Assembly: GCF_000143415.4 (NCBI RefSeq)
Contig: NW_003314264.1
Coordinates: 65,066 to 129,065, forward strand
Reading direction: 5' to 3'
DNA from: Selaginella moellendorffii
Taxonomy: Eukaryota > Streptophyta > Lycopodiopsida > Selaginellales > Selaginellaceae
Length of the DNA: 64,000 nucleotides
In this document: piece by piece, positions 1-11,792 of the stretch
Position numbering within the stretch: the first letter of the stretch is position 1
Layout: each line of letters begins with the position of its first letter
Notes under the pieces: generated by a model
Seen by the model: only the letters and a program-made list of their open reading frames with translations
Databases searched by the model: none
What the model was told of the DNA's origin: nothing
Made by a program: the position numbers and the translations under genes

Positions 1-788
1 AATCATTAAAGTATATTTTGATATCAGAAAACTAATTTACATTTACAGACTTTTATATCTACTTCCCATCAGAGCTGGGATCCCTGATTTTATTTCTGCT
101 GGAATCCCTGCTAATCTTTTTTTCATTTATTTTTATATAATTACAAATTAAAAGCAAATTAATTATTTGTAAACTTGATTTCTCTTATAAAAGGCTTTGT
201 GATTATTATTACTCTTATAGATTTTATAAATGCTCATGATAAATCTTAGAAGCATACAATACACACTAATTTATTCTATGTTGCACTATTAGCTATAACT
301 TTTCTATCTCAGTAAAGTGTTTTCAAAGGTTTATTTTTGTCTAGGCCAGCGGAGCTGGATTCCTTGCTAGTTAGACTCTATGTAACTCTATTTTGCATGT
401 TAGTCTTTTCATTAGGTGTCTAGCAAGGCAAGAAATAACACCTTAGAATGCCACTCAATAATATTCCTCTACTGTTATGTTTAGGACCTACTATGTTCTT
501 GGAACAAATTGTTCTTGACTTCCCTCCATAAATATTTGTGACAAATGGAATATTTAGTTCACCCTATTGGTGATGAATCATCTTTTTAGCAGCCCTAAAG
601 TAAAAGAGGAAGTGGTTCAATAAAAGTTTAATCCCAAAGATTCAGCAACATAATTTAGTGACACATTTAGCACAACTTGGAACTGCACATTTTTATAAAT
701 TTTGTAGCAAAAGCGGATCACGTGACAGGAAAGTCCAAGAACTCATGGAGAGTAAGTGATGAAGACTAAAGGAGCTAAGCTATGGACT
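1..788. other. AT-rich intergenic sequence, no gene seen
   Basis: No open frame with recognisable protein similarity was seen on either strand. Two related short motifs stand out against the AT-rich background: GAGCTGGGATCCCTG near 73-87 and a diverged form, GCGGAGCTGGATTCCTTG, near 349-366. The same motif forms the ends of a MITE-like element at 45634-45772, so these may be remnants of that family. Confidence 0.5.
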
Positions 789-1289
789 TACTTGAAAAGA
801 GAAACTTGCACGAGATTCCCAGGCCACCACATACTTGCAGGCTCCACCAGATACTTTCGCAAAAGACCAGCCCATCCAACTTAGCTTCGATCAAAACACT
901 TTAGGGAAACATGGAAGAGAAAGCATAGAAAAACTTGTTTTCTTACCTGAGTGGTGATCACCAGTGTAGAAATGGATCTTCTTCTTGTAGTTAGCGTTTT
1001 TTGATGTCGATGACGAAGACCACATAAGCACCTCCATTCCCAACCAGGGAGCCAGCACTGGCGAAGATGGTGATGAAGACGTTCTTGATAAAGAGCCCTG
1101 GTGAAGGGGACGTGGTAAACCCTGGTGTGCAGCACTGCAGCCATGAAGAGGCCGATTGGCAACGCCACGATCTGGGCCGAGGTAAGCGTGATCACCAGCG
1201 GCTCCGTGTGGTAGGAGAAGAACTGGTTGAGGAAGGAGAGTATTGCACACGCAAAGAAGCCAATCGCCCACATCCGGAACGTCCACACT
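789..1289 (-). pseudogene. Oligopeptide transporter (OPT family) fragment, frameshifted
   Basis: Reading the minus strand from 1289, the translation gives VWTFRMWAIGFF, then SFLNQFFSYHTEPL and SAQIVALPIG, then YHVPFT. These match the N-terminal part of plant oligopeptide transporters, proton-coupled membrane carriers of small peptides. After about 1101 the frame changes and continues as FIKNVFITIFASAG...NGGAYVV, which in intact members follows a stretch missing here. A donor-like GTAAGA follows the ...TLVITTQ end near 946. A further exon at 789-876 reads [13 protein letters not shown] and [13 protein letters not shown] before another GTAAGT donor. The usual protein exceeds 600 residues, so only about 150 remain. 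The frameshift and lack of flanking exons argue for a pseudogene or transposed fragment. The family is recognised from conserved motifs known to me, not from a search. Confidence 0.75.
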
Positions 1290-1309
1290 GGCAAGGGAGG
1301 TATTATTAT

Positions 1310-1566
1310 TCTTGGTATACTAACTCCTCTTGCTCTTCTCTTGCCTCTTCAATGTAGCCACTTCGTGCGAGGAGATCGATCATACTGCTAAAGTGTCGCT
1401 TGCTTACTTCCAGTCCATAGTCCCAATGGATGGAACAAAAGCATGAAATCCCAGCTTTCAGGTCTCCAGCATGGTTGCAAGTCATAAGGATATAAATGAA
1501 CGTTGGTGCGTTCATCTTCATCACAAACGAACCTTTGGCAGCCAGGAAGTCGAGAAGCTCACGCAT
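1310..1566 (-). pseudogene. PPR-repeat protein fragment (PLS type)
   Basis: The minus-strand translation contains NHAGDLKAGISCFCSIHWDYG and HFSSMIDLLARSGYIEEA. This is the pattern of the last repeats of PLS-class pentatricopeptide proteins (HAGLVDEG...YFxSM..DYG...H...MVDLLGRAG...EA), which bind organellar RNA in plants. Only about 85 residues remain and no E or DYW domain follows. The piece ends a few bases from the transporter fragment at 789-1289. Sequence upstream to about 1970 keeps open stretches on the minus strand, for example one reading SLNSLGSKVQDLVTILDQII, but I do not recognise them. It is most likely a broken gene copy carried here together with its neighbour. Confidence 0.6.
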
Positions 1567-1569
1567 GTG

Positions 1570-2957
1570 GCTCTGGGAGAAATCTTCAAAGGCTGCCAGC
1601 TATGGTATGGCCCCACTGCGAGATCATCTTGCTCTAAAGCTGTGATGCAAGAACGGATTCCGGCGGCTTCTCAGTGAGACCTTTAGCCAAAGATGGACCC
1701 TTGGTCATGAGCTCCAACCCCAGTGCATCGATGGGAGGACATTTGCGCTGAAGGTAGCATTCTGGGACTGAGCAATGATCTGGTCGAGAATAGTGACAAG
1801 ATCCTGAACTTTCGAGCCCAAAGAATTGAGGGATGTATTGACTCATAGCACGAGCAAGCAAGACACCTGTAGTTGGCAACAACTTGCCTTCGTCAACTTG
1901 GCCACCGCCTCCCCTCCATTCTCCATGAACAAGACTGCGGTTCCAACTCCAAGTCAAGATTGGCAACACCTTTGATGGACCTCAGCCTGAGCTTGGAGGG
2001 AGAAGCTGGAGCTGCACGCTGTAATTATTTATTTATATTATTATTATTATTATGCAAGCCTTCATACATTTTTGCCTCATTGCTCATGCTTTGTTTCTCT
2101 CTTTTCAAAGCCAAGTGATTTTCAAGGCATCTCAAGAATACAAAACTAAAGAAAGTACCTTTAGTTGACTGGCAGAAACTCAACTTTGACAACAAGGCAC
2201 TGTAGGTAGGAAAAAGCAGAAGTGTTTTAGCGCTTTTGATTGACTTTCCTAGGTAGAGCTGAGATATGGAAGCTTAGATCTATCCTTTCTAACTGTCTTC
2301 TTGTATCACAAGCAGTTTATCATTGGCAAAGTTCTGCTACAATGGTAAACATGAAGAGTTGTTTCTCCTTGCAGCCAGTGTGCAAGATAATGAACATCAT
2401 CCTTGACTGCATTGACCCTGAAAATGAACACTAACACAACTGGTAAAATCTTTTATCACTCACAGATAGATAGAGGAAAATCTTCATACCTTCTCCCAAT
2501 TAAACTAGCCAGTAAATTTATGCCATCAAATTATATATTTGTCCAACATGAACGTAATACCACAGGTATGAAATATAGAAACATAGATAAGCACAGACTA
2601 AATAACTAATTGAATCCAATCATACAACAATAAACTCATCAACACGTTTAGTCAATAGCTCTAAGTATGCCTTAAAGAGGCTAATTATACATGATCAATA
2701 CTTAGTCAAAAATAAAGTGAAGACCATAAGATGGACTTATATTAGTACACAACCTTCTCATATATAAAGCTATAATATGGGTACTAACATCTCAATCGCA
2801 AACAACTAAGTTGAACATCATCATACTCAACCAAGGCACAAGACTACCAAGACCAAGTTAGGGTCAGTGAGAGCTAACTACTCTTATAAAGTTTAACAAA
2901 ATGCAAGAATAATGCTATAGGAGAAAAGCACAAGGATCACTTTTTTAGAAAACTGTA
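1570..2957. other. Intergenic sequence with an ATT microsatellite
   Basis: No convincing gene. A short (ATT)n tract lies at about 2030-2053. The minus-strand stretch 1634-1969 is open but unrecognised and may belong with the PPR fragment. The rest, to the LTR start at 2970, is AT-rich with only short frames. Confidence 0.4.
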
Positions 2958-2969
2958 ATAACCACTTTT

Positions 2970-3565
2970 TGTCGCGAATGTGACTTTGGAGGGGGAAGGG
3001 GAGGGGCTATGAGGGGTTCCAAATGTATAGTAGGGATAGTGGGTAGGTCGGGAATGCTCAACAGAGTTTGGCACTATTTCAGCATACTAATAGCCTAACA
3101 CGAGAATATGGGTACTCTACCAACTAGTATGGTATAGAATTTGGGCTTAGACCCAAGCTGGACGCAGAATAAAGACAGGCATGCAAATGGGAGCTAAACT
3201 ATGCCTCAGGTTAGTCAAATTTGGCTTTATTTTGTGTGTTGGTTTTGGCATTGGGATGCTAAATGCTCTAAGATTGTTCCAAGTTGCTCCATACTCCTAT
3301 CCCTTCACTCTTTAGGCTGTATGTTTAGGAGTTGCTCTGTGGTCCGATTCTATCACTCCTTGGCTCCATGCTTAGGAATTTGGTTCCATTCCTTCGTTCA
3401 ATGGCCCAAGACTTTGAAACTTGGGTTCCTCACCATTGTCCTTTGGACACATGGCATGTGGCATGTGGCATGTGATATGTGGCACATGGAGGGTTTAAGT
3501 TTTGCTTTGTGGTCATCTTATAGTAAATCACTATAGGATAAAAGGTAAAAACCACGTGCATTACA
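2970..3565 (+). repeat. LTR of retroelement family C, internally deleted
   Basis: Starts TGTCGCGAATGTGACTT and ends ACCACGTGCATTACA, so it has TG...CA ends. A primer-binding-site-like TTTAGTATTAGAGGA follows directly from 3566. Its right two thirds matches 59290-59890 (G-rich module, then the stretch with CTTGGCTCCATGCTTAGG, then ATAGGATAAA.GGTAAAAACCACGTG). Compared with 49695 onward, the segment between the LTR start and the G-rich module has been deleted. Confidence 0.7.
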
Positions 3566-6500
3566 TTTAGTATTAGAGGATGAGTCTTAGCGAGTCCTAT
3601 TCAATGAGATTGGGCAACTAGTCTTGTTACATATGCAGAGATGAAAATGATAATTCGAATGGGTACACATTTGGGTGTAAAGGCTTCGTATTCGTTCCTT
3701 GTGTATAGATTTGGTTACCTTTTTGTACCATATTATATGAGCTTGCTTTTGGGCTCATAGAATGGACTAAGATGTTCCGTTTGCATGAGTTTGTGCCTCG
3801 GCTTGTGAGTGAGGCATGTTATTAACTCAAGGTTACACTTTGAGTTGACAAGATGGATTTGAGGTGTACCATTTTGCACGAGTTTGCCTTTGGGTTTATG
3901 AGTGAAGCACATTAGCAACTCAAGGTTACGCTTTGAGTTGGCAGGATTAATGTTAGCTTATCGGTGGTTCCATGAGTTGTTCCATGTACCATGGGTAAAA
4001 GTAAACCTTCCCTAGGTTTGCTATGAGTGGCAAATAGGCTAGTCTGTAGCTATTTAGCACAGCACTAGTGGATCCTTCCTAGGTATGATTATAAGTGAAT
4101 CAATCAAGACTGTAGGGATTAGTCTATTGATTTAAATAGTCATTGCTGCACTCTCTCATAAAATTTTCTTGGATTGGACTAAAAGAAATGCAAAAGCAAG
4201 CTTGAGGTTTGGTCAAAGATGAGTCTGAAAAAAGAGTTAACAGGGATTTTCTCTTCTTGTAGAAATGATTTGCAACAAAGTGTTAACTCATTGCTCGTAT
4301 TCACAGTATGCAATCAAGAGTCCTTACCTTGATGCATGTTGGAAATGATAGTCTTATAAGTGGTGAGTTGTGGGATGAATAGCAGTAAAGCACTAAACCA
4401 TTTTTCTAGGCTTGCTATTGGAAGACTTGAGTTACAATGCTCAATTCTTTTTTAGGGAGCTTTGCTATTGCTCCTTGAGTAGCATGGTGTTGGATTAGTT
4501 TTGAGAGTTTAGAAAGAGAGTAATATGAGCTTGTTTGTGGTGTTGTAATCTCTATTGGTGGAGTGTGGCATTTATGTTGCATTTTATCAAATTAAGTTGA
4601 CACTTGATATTCACATAAACCTTTGAAGTAATGACATGGGCATTGCTCATGGGTTGTTCAAATGATGATTAAGTTATTATAATTTTATATCATATTCATA
4701 TGATAATGAGCAATATGTTTGCAAAGTTGTTTGGTTAAACGATGATCAACCCCAAAGTGGTTGATAATGAAACTAGTTTACTTGCATGTAGTAGCATTGT
4801 AATAGCTTTGACTAAGTTCTCAATAGTGATCGATGATATGCTAAACTTATGCTGGTAGCTTGTTTCCTTGAGATTTGCCCATAAGATGTTGAAAGGGTTA
4901 TAACATTCACTTGCTATAGCTTGATGGTTTATCCATTAGCATTTAAAGTAGATTGTTGGATGGAGAAGGTGTGTAGTTAAGGCATTGATATCACTAGCAC
5001 TTGTGTTAGTGGAAATGGCATTGTTGTTTTAAGTGATGAGGAATTTTCCTTAAAACTTGATTTTCCATGTCATTTTTCTTAGTGTTTTGGCTTCAAATTA
5101 GATTTTGAAGGTGGTTGAAGAAGAGTGTTAGTGCAATTTAGATATCCGAAGATATGGTCTTTGTGATTAAATCTTAGATATTCATTTTGCATATTGCGAA
5201 TGTCAATGTTGGATGTAAAAAATATAGGCATGATGTTCAATGCTTAAGCATATTATGGGTCTTGAAAATTTGTGTTGAGGTGAACCTATATGAAGTTGTT
5301 AGTAGGAAGAAGTTGGTTGAGTCTTGAAAGTTTGTATTTCTATACTAAGAGTTATTCTTTCTCTAGGATAGAAGATTTTTAAAATTTTTTTAGGCTTTTC
5401 CAATGGTTGATCTATTGATCATTTTGCCTAAAAACCATTTTCGTAAGCCAGTATAAACTAGTGAAAGTGTTGAAATTGACTTTGGTTAGCTTAAACCTTA
5501 GTAGGTAGTTTGTATGATGCGACGCAAAAAGGATGCTAACCTTTGGGGTTAAGGCAATTTAGAGTTTAGTGTTGGTGTAGAAAAGTGACTCTTGTATCTT
5601 TCTTCTAAAACGTTATGCTTGGTGGCAGGTTGCACTTTGCATTTTGTTAGACTTTATGAGAGTAGGGAGCTCTTATTGATTTTGATTTGGTCTTGGTGGC
5701 CCTATGCTTTGGCTGAGGATGGTGATGTCCAACTGAGTTGTTTGAAGTTGAGATGTTGATACCCGTACTATAGCTTTGTCTATAAGGAGGTTGTGTACCA
5801 ATATGAGTCCATCTCATAGTTTTCACTTTAGTTTTGACTGAGTGTTGATTATGCATAGCTAGTCTCTTCAAAGCATGCTCAGAACTATTGGGTAGATGTG
5901 TTGGTGAGCTTATTATTGTACGATTGGATTCGAGTAGTCATTTAGTTTATGCTTGTTCATGTTTCTATATCTCATACTTGGGATATACATTCATGTTAGA
6001 CAAATATATAACTCAATGACATGAGTTTAGTGTTTGGGTCTTGTGAAGGCAAGTTGAAGAGTGATTGTTTGTTAGTTTGCAACTAATGGTTGCTTGTAGA
6101 CTTTGTTGAGGATTGTGACATTTACTTCACTTGATGATGATTTAGCAGTGATGGGCTTACTCTACCGGATGGTGTTACAGAGGATCGTGTTATAGGGATG
6201 GTGTTACAGAGGATCGTGTCGTGGCTTGCATGGTTTTTCCATGTTAGCATGTTGATTCCTTTGTCGATATCATTTGGTTACATTTAGTCCATAGTGTTAG
6301 ATTTCATTGAGTCTTGGACGTGGTAAATCACTTCTGATGATGTGTTATCTATAACTGAGTTTTGCTGAAGGATTGATCTCAAATACTAACTAAGGTATCT
6401 TTGGCTTTGGCTAGCTTGGTTGCTAGAGAGCTTCAAGTGGTGATTCACTCTTGCTTTCTTCTAGATTTATTATGGTGTTAATGGCATTAAAGTGATGCCT

Positions 6501-7985
6501 TGTCATTGACATTATTAATGTTAAGATTCGAGTGAAATGAGATGTCTTTTCATAGAATTGATATTGACTTTCATTAGTCCCGATAAAGATAGTGTTGATG
6601 ATTAAGCTATAGCTTTGTGTTATTAACAATTGTGCATTTGTTAGTTAGCAACTGTATTGACGTTCAAACAAACTAAGTGGCAAGTTGAGTTAATTGTGTT
6701 TTAAATGAGATTACTTAGTAGAGGTTGAGCTTTAGCTTTTCCTTGAAAAGTAATTTAGTCATGGACTATACTAGATTTACGAGAGGAAGAGTTAGTGATC
6801 AATATCAGAATATTTGAATCTTTATTGGATTTAAATGGGGATATATTGATTATTGATGATTCTTGTACTTGTTATAAAGTAAGTTACAGCTTGTTATAGA
6901 TAGATTCATGGAGGATCGTTTAGTAATCAATTATTAAGCATAGCTCCATTGTGTTTGGCTTTTGGATTAAAGTAAATATGCTCTTCATTAGCTTTACATT
7001 ATGAAGTTTAGCTTATGGATGTGTTGAAGAGGATATTATGGGTTGCGCCATAATTTCTTGTTTAGTATTGAAGTCAGTTCATGTAAGACTTGTGATCATT
7101 GTGAAGTAAGACTTGGCTATAGACTTCTTCGAGCTTTTGGTCCCTTGAGTTTTCATGCTTGTGGTTCATTTGTTTGAAGTTGTTAGGGAAGGCATTTTGG
7201 CTTATTAATTTTGATATTAAAGTCAACTTTTGCATTTAGCAATCATTGGTGATGATTGACTATCATCTAGGATAGTTGATTACCCTTATCAAAAATTTTA
7301 TTTGATTATTGGTTATCTAGAATGATTTATCACTCTTTGGGATGGTAGATTTTTTTCTTCAACAATGATTATGCATATCTTTATTGATGGGATGATTAAT
7401 GATCTTTTATGATAGTTAGTTGTTCTTTTTTATAGCTTTTGGCTTTTTGCATTACCATATGTTCTTTGTGGTTTCTCTGGATTGGTTTCATGGGTTTCAG
7501 ATATTGGTAAAATGTTATTGATACTTGCTTGAGCAACTTTGGTTCCTTGGTATTATTGACTGAGATCTATTTATATTGACTAGTGCGATAGTTGGTATGA
7601 ACAAATGATTGTTGGTCTTACCACATTCATTCTATTATGTTGATTTTTGCTCGAGTTAGCTTTAATAGATTATGATGTTATTTCCTTTGGATGATACATT
7701 TGCAAGCATTTTTCTTGCCATATTAATAATACTTTGTGTTTTGTTAGTTGTTTTTTGTAAGTTGTTTAGCACGCTATCTATAATCTTTAATAGTTAAGTT
7801 TTATCATTAAGTTTTTTTTATGATACACTTGCTATTGAATTTTGTTGGATAGTGAATCCTATATTTTCCAATCATAGTAATCTTGGTGGTTCCTATACTA
7901 TAATATTGGTTTATCAGATGATAACTTACTTGGAATACTTTTTTGTTCTAATCTAAGATTTTTTCACTAATAATTAATTCTCTAA
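3566..7985 (+). mobile_element. Non-coding internal region of a LARD-like LTR element, copy 1
   Basis: This 4.4-kb stretch follows the LTR and PBS at 2970-3580. It is colinear with 59891-64000, for example at GAGATTGGGCAACTAGTC, CAACCCCAAAGTGGTTGAT and CATCTAGGATAGTTGAT, with many small differences. No frame longer than about 75 codons exists on either strand and the two copies do not share one, so it does not encode gag or pol. Long LTR elements with a conserved, non-coding interior are known in plants as LARDs (large retrotransposon derivatives) and depend on proteins from other elements. No partner LTR in the same orientation is found at the right end. The region runs into an oppositely oriented family C LTR near 8060. 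Confidence 0.6.
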
Positions 7986-8056
7986 GATATCATTGTCTAT
8001 GATTGTCTATGTCATTGTCTATATCATTGTCTATGATTGTCTATGTCTATATTATC
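7986..8056. repeat. Short tandem repeat, TCTATGATTG/TCTATGTCATTG units
   Basis: Irregular tandem units built from TCATTGTCTATGATTGTCTATG run to about 8056. The tract lies exactly where the LARD-like interior meets an inverted LTR, so it may mark the junction. Confidence 0.6.
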
Positions 8057-8342
8057 CATCTCATGATCTTTGAGTTTGGGCCCCAGACATGCATTTCAAC
8101 CACTATCCCTATTATACATTTGGAACCCCCTATAGCCCCCTTCCCCCCTTTGAGGAAGACATGCTTTGGGATTTCACCTCAAGCCTCCCTTAGTACTAAG
8201 AGTTAGTCTTTGAGACAAGTGTGAAAGTTACTAAATATGGAATTGCTCTAGATTGCAAATCCAAAAGCATGAATAACACCATAGGGTTCATGACACTCTC
8301 TACATTCCATAGATATGCCTGTTGGGTTGATCTAGACACTTA

Positions 8343-8752
8343 TCTTAACAGGCTGTGGCTCGCCTGTTAACTTGATCCAGTCGTTGGCAGCCGTCGGATC
8401 GAGTCAGGTTCTCTGTGAGAACGTGGCTGACAACTGCTAGGTTCTCCAGAACCTAGCTACCAGCTGCCAGGTTCTGGAGAACTAGGCTACCAGCTGCCAG
8501 GTTCTGGAGAACTAGGCTACCAGCTGCTAGGTTCTGGAGAACTAGGCTACCAGCTGCCAATTCTAGAGAACCCTCTCATCCTCGAATAACATTCTTCCAC
8601 ATGTCCGTTAACGGTCTTGCCACAGCCTGTTAAGGCCGTTCCCGGGCACGGGCTTGCTCATTCCCTCCAGAATGTGCTCACCGGGCTAACGCTCGGCTCG
8701 CCTGTTTTGGGCAGGAATGTGCTTGCCCTACCCAGGAACTACCTCATAAATA
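8343..8752. mobile_element. Unclassified ~410-bp insertion carrying a 30-bp minisatellite
   Basis: Uninterrupted family C copies read straight across this point (13787-13797 has CACTTACCATAAATAG), so these 410 bp are extra here. The insert is GC-richer than its surroundings. It starts with an inverted repeat, TAACAGGC ... GCCTGTTA (8346-8369), and holds further short inverted repeats and a minisatellite. I find no coding frame, PBS or clear target duplication, so its class is open. Confidence 0.5.
8431..8575. repeat. 30-bp tandem repeat, about 4.5 units
   Basis: Three near-identical 30-bp units occupy 8461-8490, 8491-8520 and 8521-8550. A diverged unit lies before them and a partial one after. 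Each contains GGTTCTGGAGAAC, a near-palindrome, followed by TAGGCTACCAGCTG. There are no unique spacers, so it is not a CRISPR array. Confidence 0.85.
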
Positions 8753-9128
8753 GTATATAGATCTGGAATGGAACCAACATATTGGGCATGATAGCGAGGG
8801 TGTTTAACGAATACGGTAAGCTACCATATAACAATATTGAGGGACTAGACTCAATATCATGGGGGTTTTTGATATTAGCAAGTGCAAGCCAATGACAGAA
8901 GTTTCTCAAATTAGGCCAAGTCTACTTAGCAAGAAACACATTGGAGTTCCTACCTTATATTTATCCAATTTAAGTACATAGCCATTGACTAATTTCTCTA
9001 CTAGCTCAAGTGGGAACTAGAAAGGAAACCAACTGTACCAACCTTCTACTGTCATGGTAGTAAGGAGAGAGTGTCTATAATTATTAGCTAACAAATATCT
9101 TTTTATACCTAAAGTCACACTTGTGATA

Positions 9129-9780
9129 CTCTACCCCCCTTAAGGAAAATAGACATCCTCATCGATGCATACCCGAGTTTAGCAAACCATCAAGGAAACA
9201 ACTCCAAAAGTTAACAGAAAGCATACTATGTGGGAAACACACCAACTTAAATAAGTTATAGAACTATCTTTCCTCTACCCTTAAAGACGTTAAGACTCAA
9301 ATACCCTCTGGCTGTCACCGACAAAGAAATGACTAATAGAGTTAGCCATCCTTGTTGCTCCAAGTACCACTTGGCTTACAAAGGAATGATATATCCCTGC
9401 CTGCAAGGACATAGGGAGAAAGCTAGAGGCCCAACTCCCCTGAGCAAAAAAAATCCCCTGTCAGGAAGATTTAGAAAATTATTATAAACTGGCAGATTAA
9501 ATTATTTACACAACCACGCTCCTTTCAAAACTGAGTCATCGAGAGAGAGACGGGGACTTGTGATTAGTCTATAATAGTTATCCCCATGGTTATGGATTGT
9601 ACTATGCACCAAAGTGCTAAAGTCAACTTGCCAAAACTGACCCAAGAATGAACGAATGATAGAAATGATTTTATAGAAATATTTTACTTTATTGATTTTG
9701 CAAGATTTGATTTAATTTGATTTTATTGATTAGCAAGATTTTACTTTATTGATTTGCAAGAATATAGAATAAAACTCAGC
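9129..9780 (-). mobile_element. 3' untranslated end of a family C Gypsy element, minus strand
   Basis: The reverse complement matches the sequence after the pol stop of the decayed Gypsy element at 54946-55177. Shared landmarks are CTTGCAAATCAATAAAGTAA, GGTCAGTTTTGGCA, CCATAACCATGGGGATAAC and CTCTCTCTCGATGACTCA. It joins the LTR at 8057-9128 through a purine-rich tract. No pol sequence follows at higher coordinates, so the element is truncated or was non-autonomous. Confidence 0.55.
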
Positions 9781-10160
9781 TTTGAACCCCAAAGGCATGA
9801 GTAAGGATAAGCATATATCACTTTCTCAACTCTACTTTGGATAAATAGTCATAGGCAGGAGAAAAGAAGGTTAATTCAATGCAAATGAATACAATAGTGA
9901 GTGAGGGTTGTTTTTCAGCACGTTTAAGTGCTATTTATATACTACATGATTTTATAACCATTCCTAACTGCTTCACGGTTGTTTATGACGTGCATTACGT
10001 AAGTCGGGTTTTTCTTCTTTGGATGCTTAAGCTTAGGCATAACTCCATTTCACCTAAGCTTCCTTCTTCTACTTTACTTGGGAAGATATACAAAATAAAA
10101 CATTTACCTCTTCATCATTCCCCCACGACAAAACTACTACCTGTCCTCAGGTAGTTGGAT
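9781..10160. other. Retroelement-like sequence ending in a polypurine-tract motif
   Basis: No gene is recognised. On the minus strand 10115-10140 reads GTAGTTTTGTCGTGGGGGAA, which resembles the purine-rich end of plant Gypsy elements just before the 3' LTR. The 9800-10114 stretch could therefore be a degenerate LTR of another minus-strand element. I could not find its partner. Confidence 0.35.
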
Positions 10161-11281
10161 TCTCTAAATCCTACTCTAGGTTGCTAAGTTTGGTCTTCAT
10201 AGTGAAGCTCAATGCTTTGGCATAGATTATTGAGTTCCCAATGCATGATCTAAATTTCCTAGTTGAGCATAGCGATGTGCTGGTCTTGGCAGTTGATGCA
10301 CTCTAAATTGGTGGATGTGGAAGTGAGGATTGCACTCTTGAGTTTTGGATTATGTGGCATTGATGATTCTACTCGCTTATGAATCCATCCACTTTCTTGG
10401 TGATTATCTTGAGATAGTTCAAAGCTTGTGTGTGGTATTTCATAGTTTTATCATCTTCTATCAGCTGTATTGGCTTGTCAACTAGCTGCTTCCCTCCCTT
10501 GATGTGTTGAGTAAGCTCCTCTATGAAGCTTCAGACTGCTGGCTCACTAGGCTAACTTGCGGACTTGTGCATGAAGGCATGGCTAGCCTTGACCTTATAG
10601 TGTTGCTGCAACGTCTGTTGCTGCTGTGGCTGCCTCATCTCACAAAACTTGTCAGCCAAGGGTGTATCACTGTCAGATGTGTAGATGGACTGGAGAAAAC
10701 TTAAGTTGTACTCCTCCAATTCACTTAGACTCTCTTTTGTAGCTTTGTCCTCTTTGTCTTATTGAGTTTCTTGGCTGAGATCTTCTTGGCCTAAACTCAC
10801 TTCATTGGCTATATTTACAACCAATTGTTTTGCAACATCTGTAGGCGCATCGTGTGTTGGATCTTGTGGCCTAAATTCTAGAATTTCTTCCACAACTTTG
10901 GCATTTATCATTCACCTAGTGTTGTCCATTTGTATACTCGTCACTTCTCCGATGCTTGGAGAGATTTGTATAGGCATCGGAGTTGTCTTTGTAGGCATTG
11001 ACGAGTCATGACTCTATTCCTGATCCAGGTGTGGCATTTTATCATTATACTTGTTGCATCTAGCTTTTTCATGGCATACTTGACCACTAGATTTCTGTGG
11101 CACAAACCCTAGAGGTCTCATAACTTGGATTTTTAGATCTAGATGGAGTTTCTTTTTTGAAAGGAAAATTTTCCTCACTTGAATCTATATCATCGGGATT
11201 TTCCTCCACTTCTACATCCCTCGCTATCTCTCTTGGAGGAGATACTAGAGGTGGTGGCTCAATGGCAAGGTGAGGCACAGG

Positions 11282-11443
11282 TGTAGCGCACCTTATCTCT
11301 CTCCCCTTAAGCCAACTGGAAAAGGGGCAATTGCTTGATGAGAGAGCCCTTAGTGGCTATTTTATCCCCATTTATCTCCCAAGGTTCCAAGGATCCACGG
11401 TGACAGTATATCCAAATCTCATCCCATGATCACATGCGCTACA
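11282..11443 (-). repeat. TRIM1 3' LTR (162 bp)
   Basis: Downstream LTR in element sense. Same length as, and no differences seen from, 11793-11954. The PPT abuts it at 11444. Confidence 0.93.
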
Positions 11444-11750
11444 CTCACCCCCCCTCAGAGATGTCAATGTCCTCATTGACTATTGACTAACAACCCCTAC
11501 TGAGCCAAGGGGAACCAGCACCTCCATTTCCGCACTCAATTTACCAATCCTTCCATTGTGTAGACCAGCTATTCCATGTGAGGCAACTAGTCATCCACCC
11601 GTACCGCAGTCCCACGGTGGATACCTTCGTCCGTGGATACTCCACACAAGAGGGAGGACGTACGCATGGATGCCCAATACGTACGATTTCAAATTTAGGG
11701 GTAGGAATATACCTTGCTCAAGGGTATATTATACTTTTAAGTAGCCACTA

Positions 11751-11791
11751 ATCAATGGGAATCGAACCCGTGCCATTTGCTCCGATACCAA
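11751..11791 (-). promoter_or_regulatory. TRIM1 primer-binding site followed by a tRNA T-arm-like sequence
   Basis: On the minus strand the order is TTGGTATCGGAGC (PBS, like the 3' end of initiator tRNA-Met but with G for A at one place), then GGCACGGGTTCGATTCCCA. GGGTTCGATTCCC is a perfect T-stem and T-loop (pol III B-box) signature. The PBS matches that of the chromovirus at 21974-21986 exactly. Confidence 0.75.
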
Positions 11792-11792
11792 C

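Larger units (their letters stand above)
8057..9128 (-). repeat. Family C LTR, minus strand, with an insertion
   Basis: The reverse complement runs from a TGTCAC-like start (here TATCACAAGTGTGACTT, ending at 9128) through CTATCATGCCCAATATG and the block with CCATATTTAGTAACTT to the G-rich module at 8085-8160. It is the same LTR family as 49695-50190, 55178-55858 and 59014-59890 but in the opposite orientation. Next to its start, on the high-coordinate side, is the polypurine tract AAGGGGGGTAGAG (reverse complement of 9129-9142). It would therefore be the 3' LTR of a minus-strand element. A roughly 410-bp insertion interrupts it at about 8343-8752. Confidence 0.65.

Noticed and set aside
1067-1357. 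Plus-strand frame of 96 codons
   Set aside because: It is antisense to the oligopeptide-transporter fragment, which has clear family motifs.
8431-8575. CRISPR-like array
   Set aside because: The 30-bp units are directly adjacent without unique spacers, in a plant LTR.
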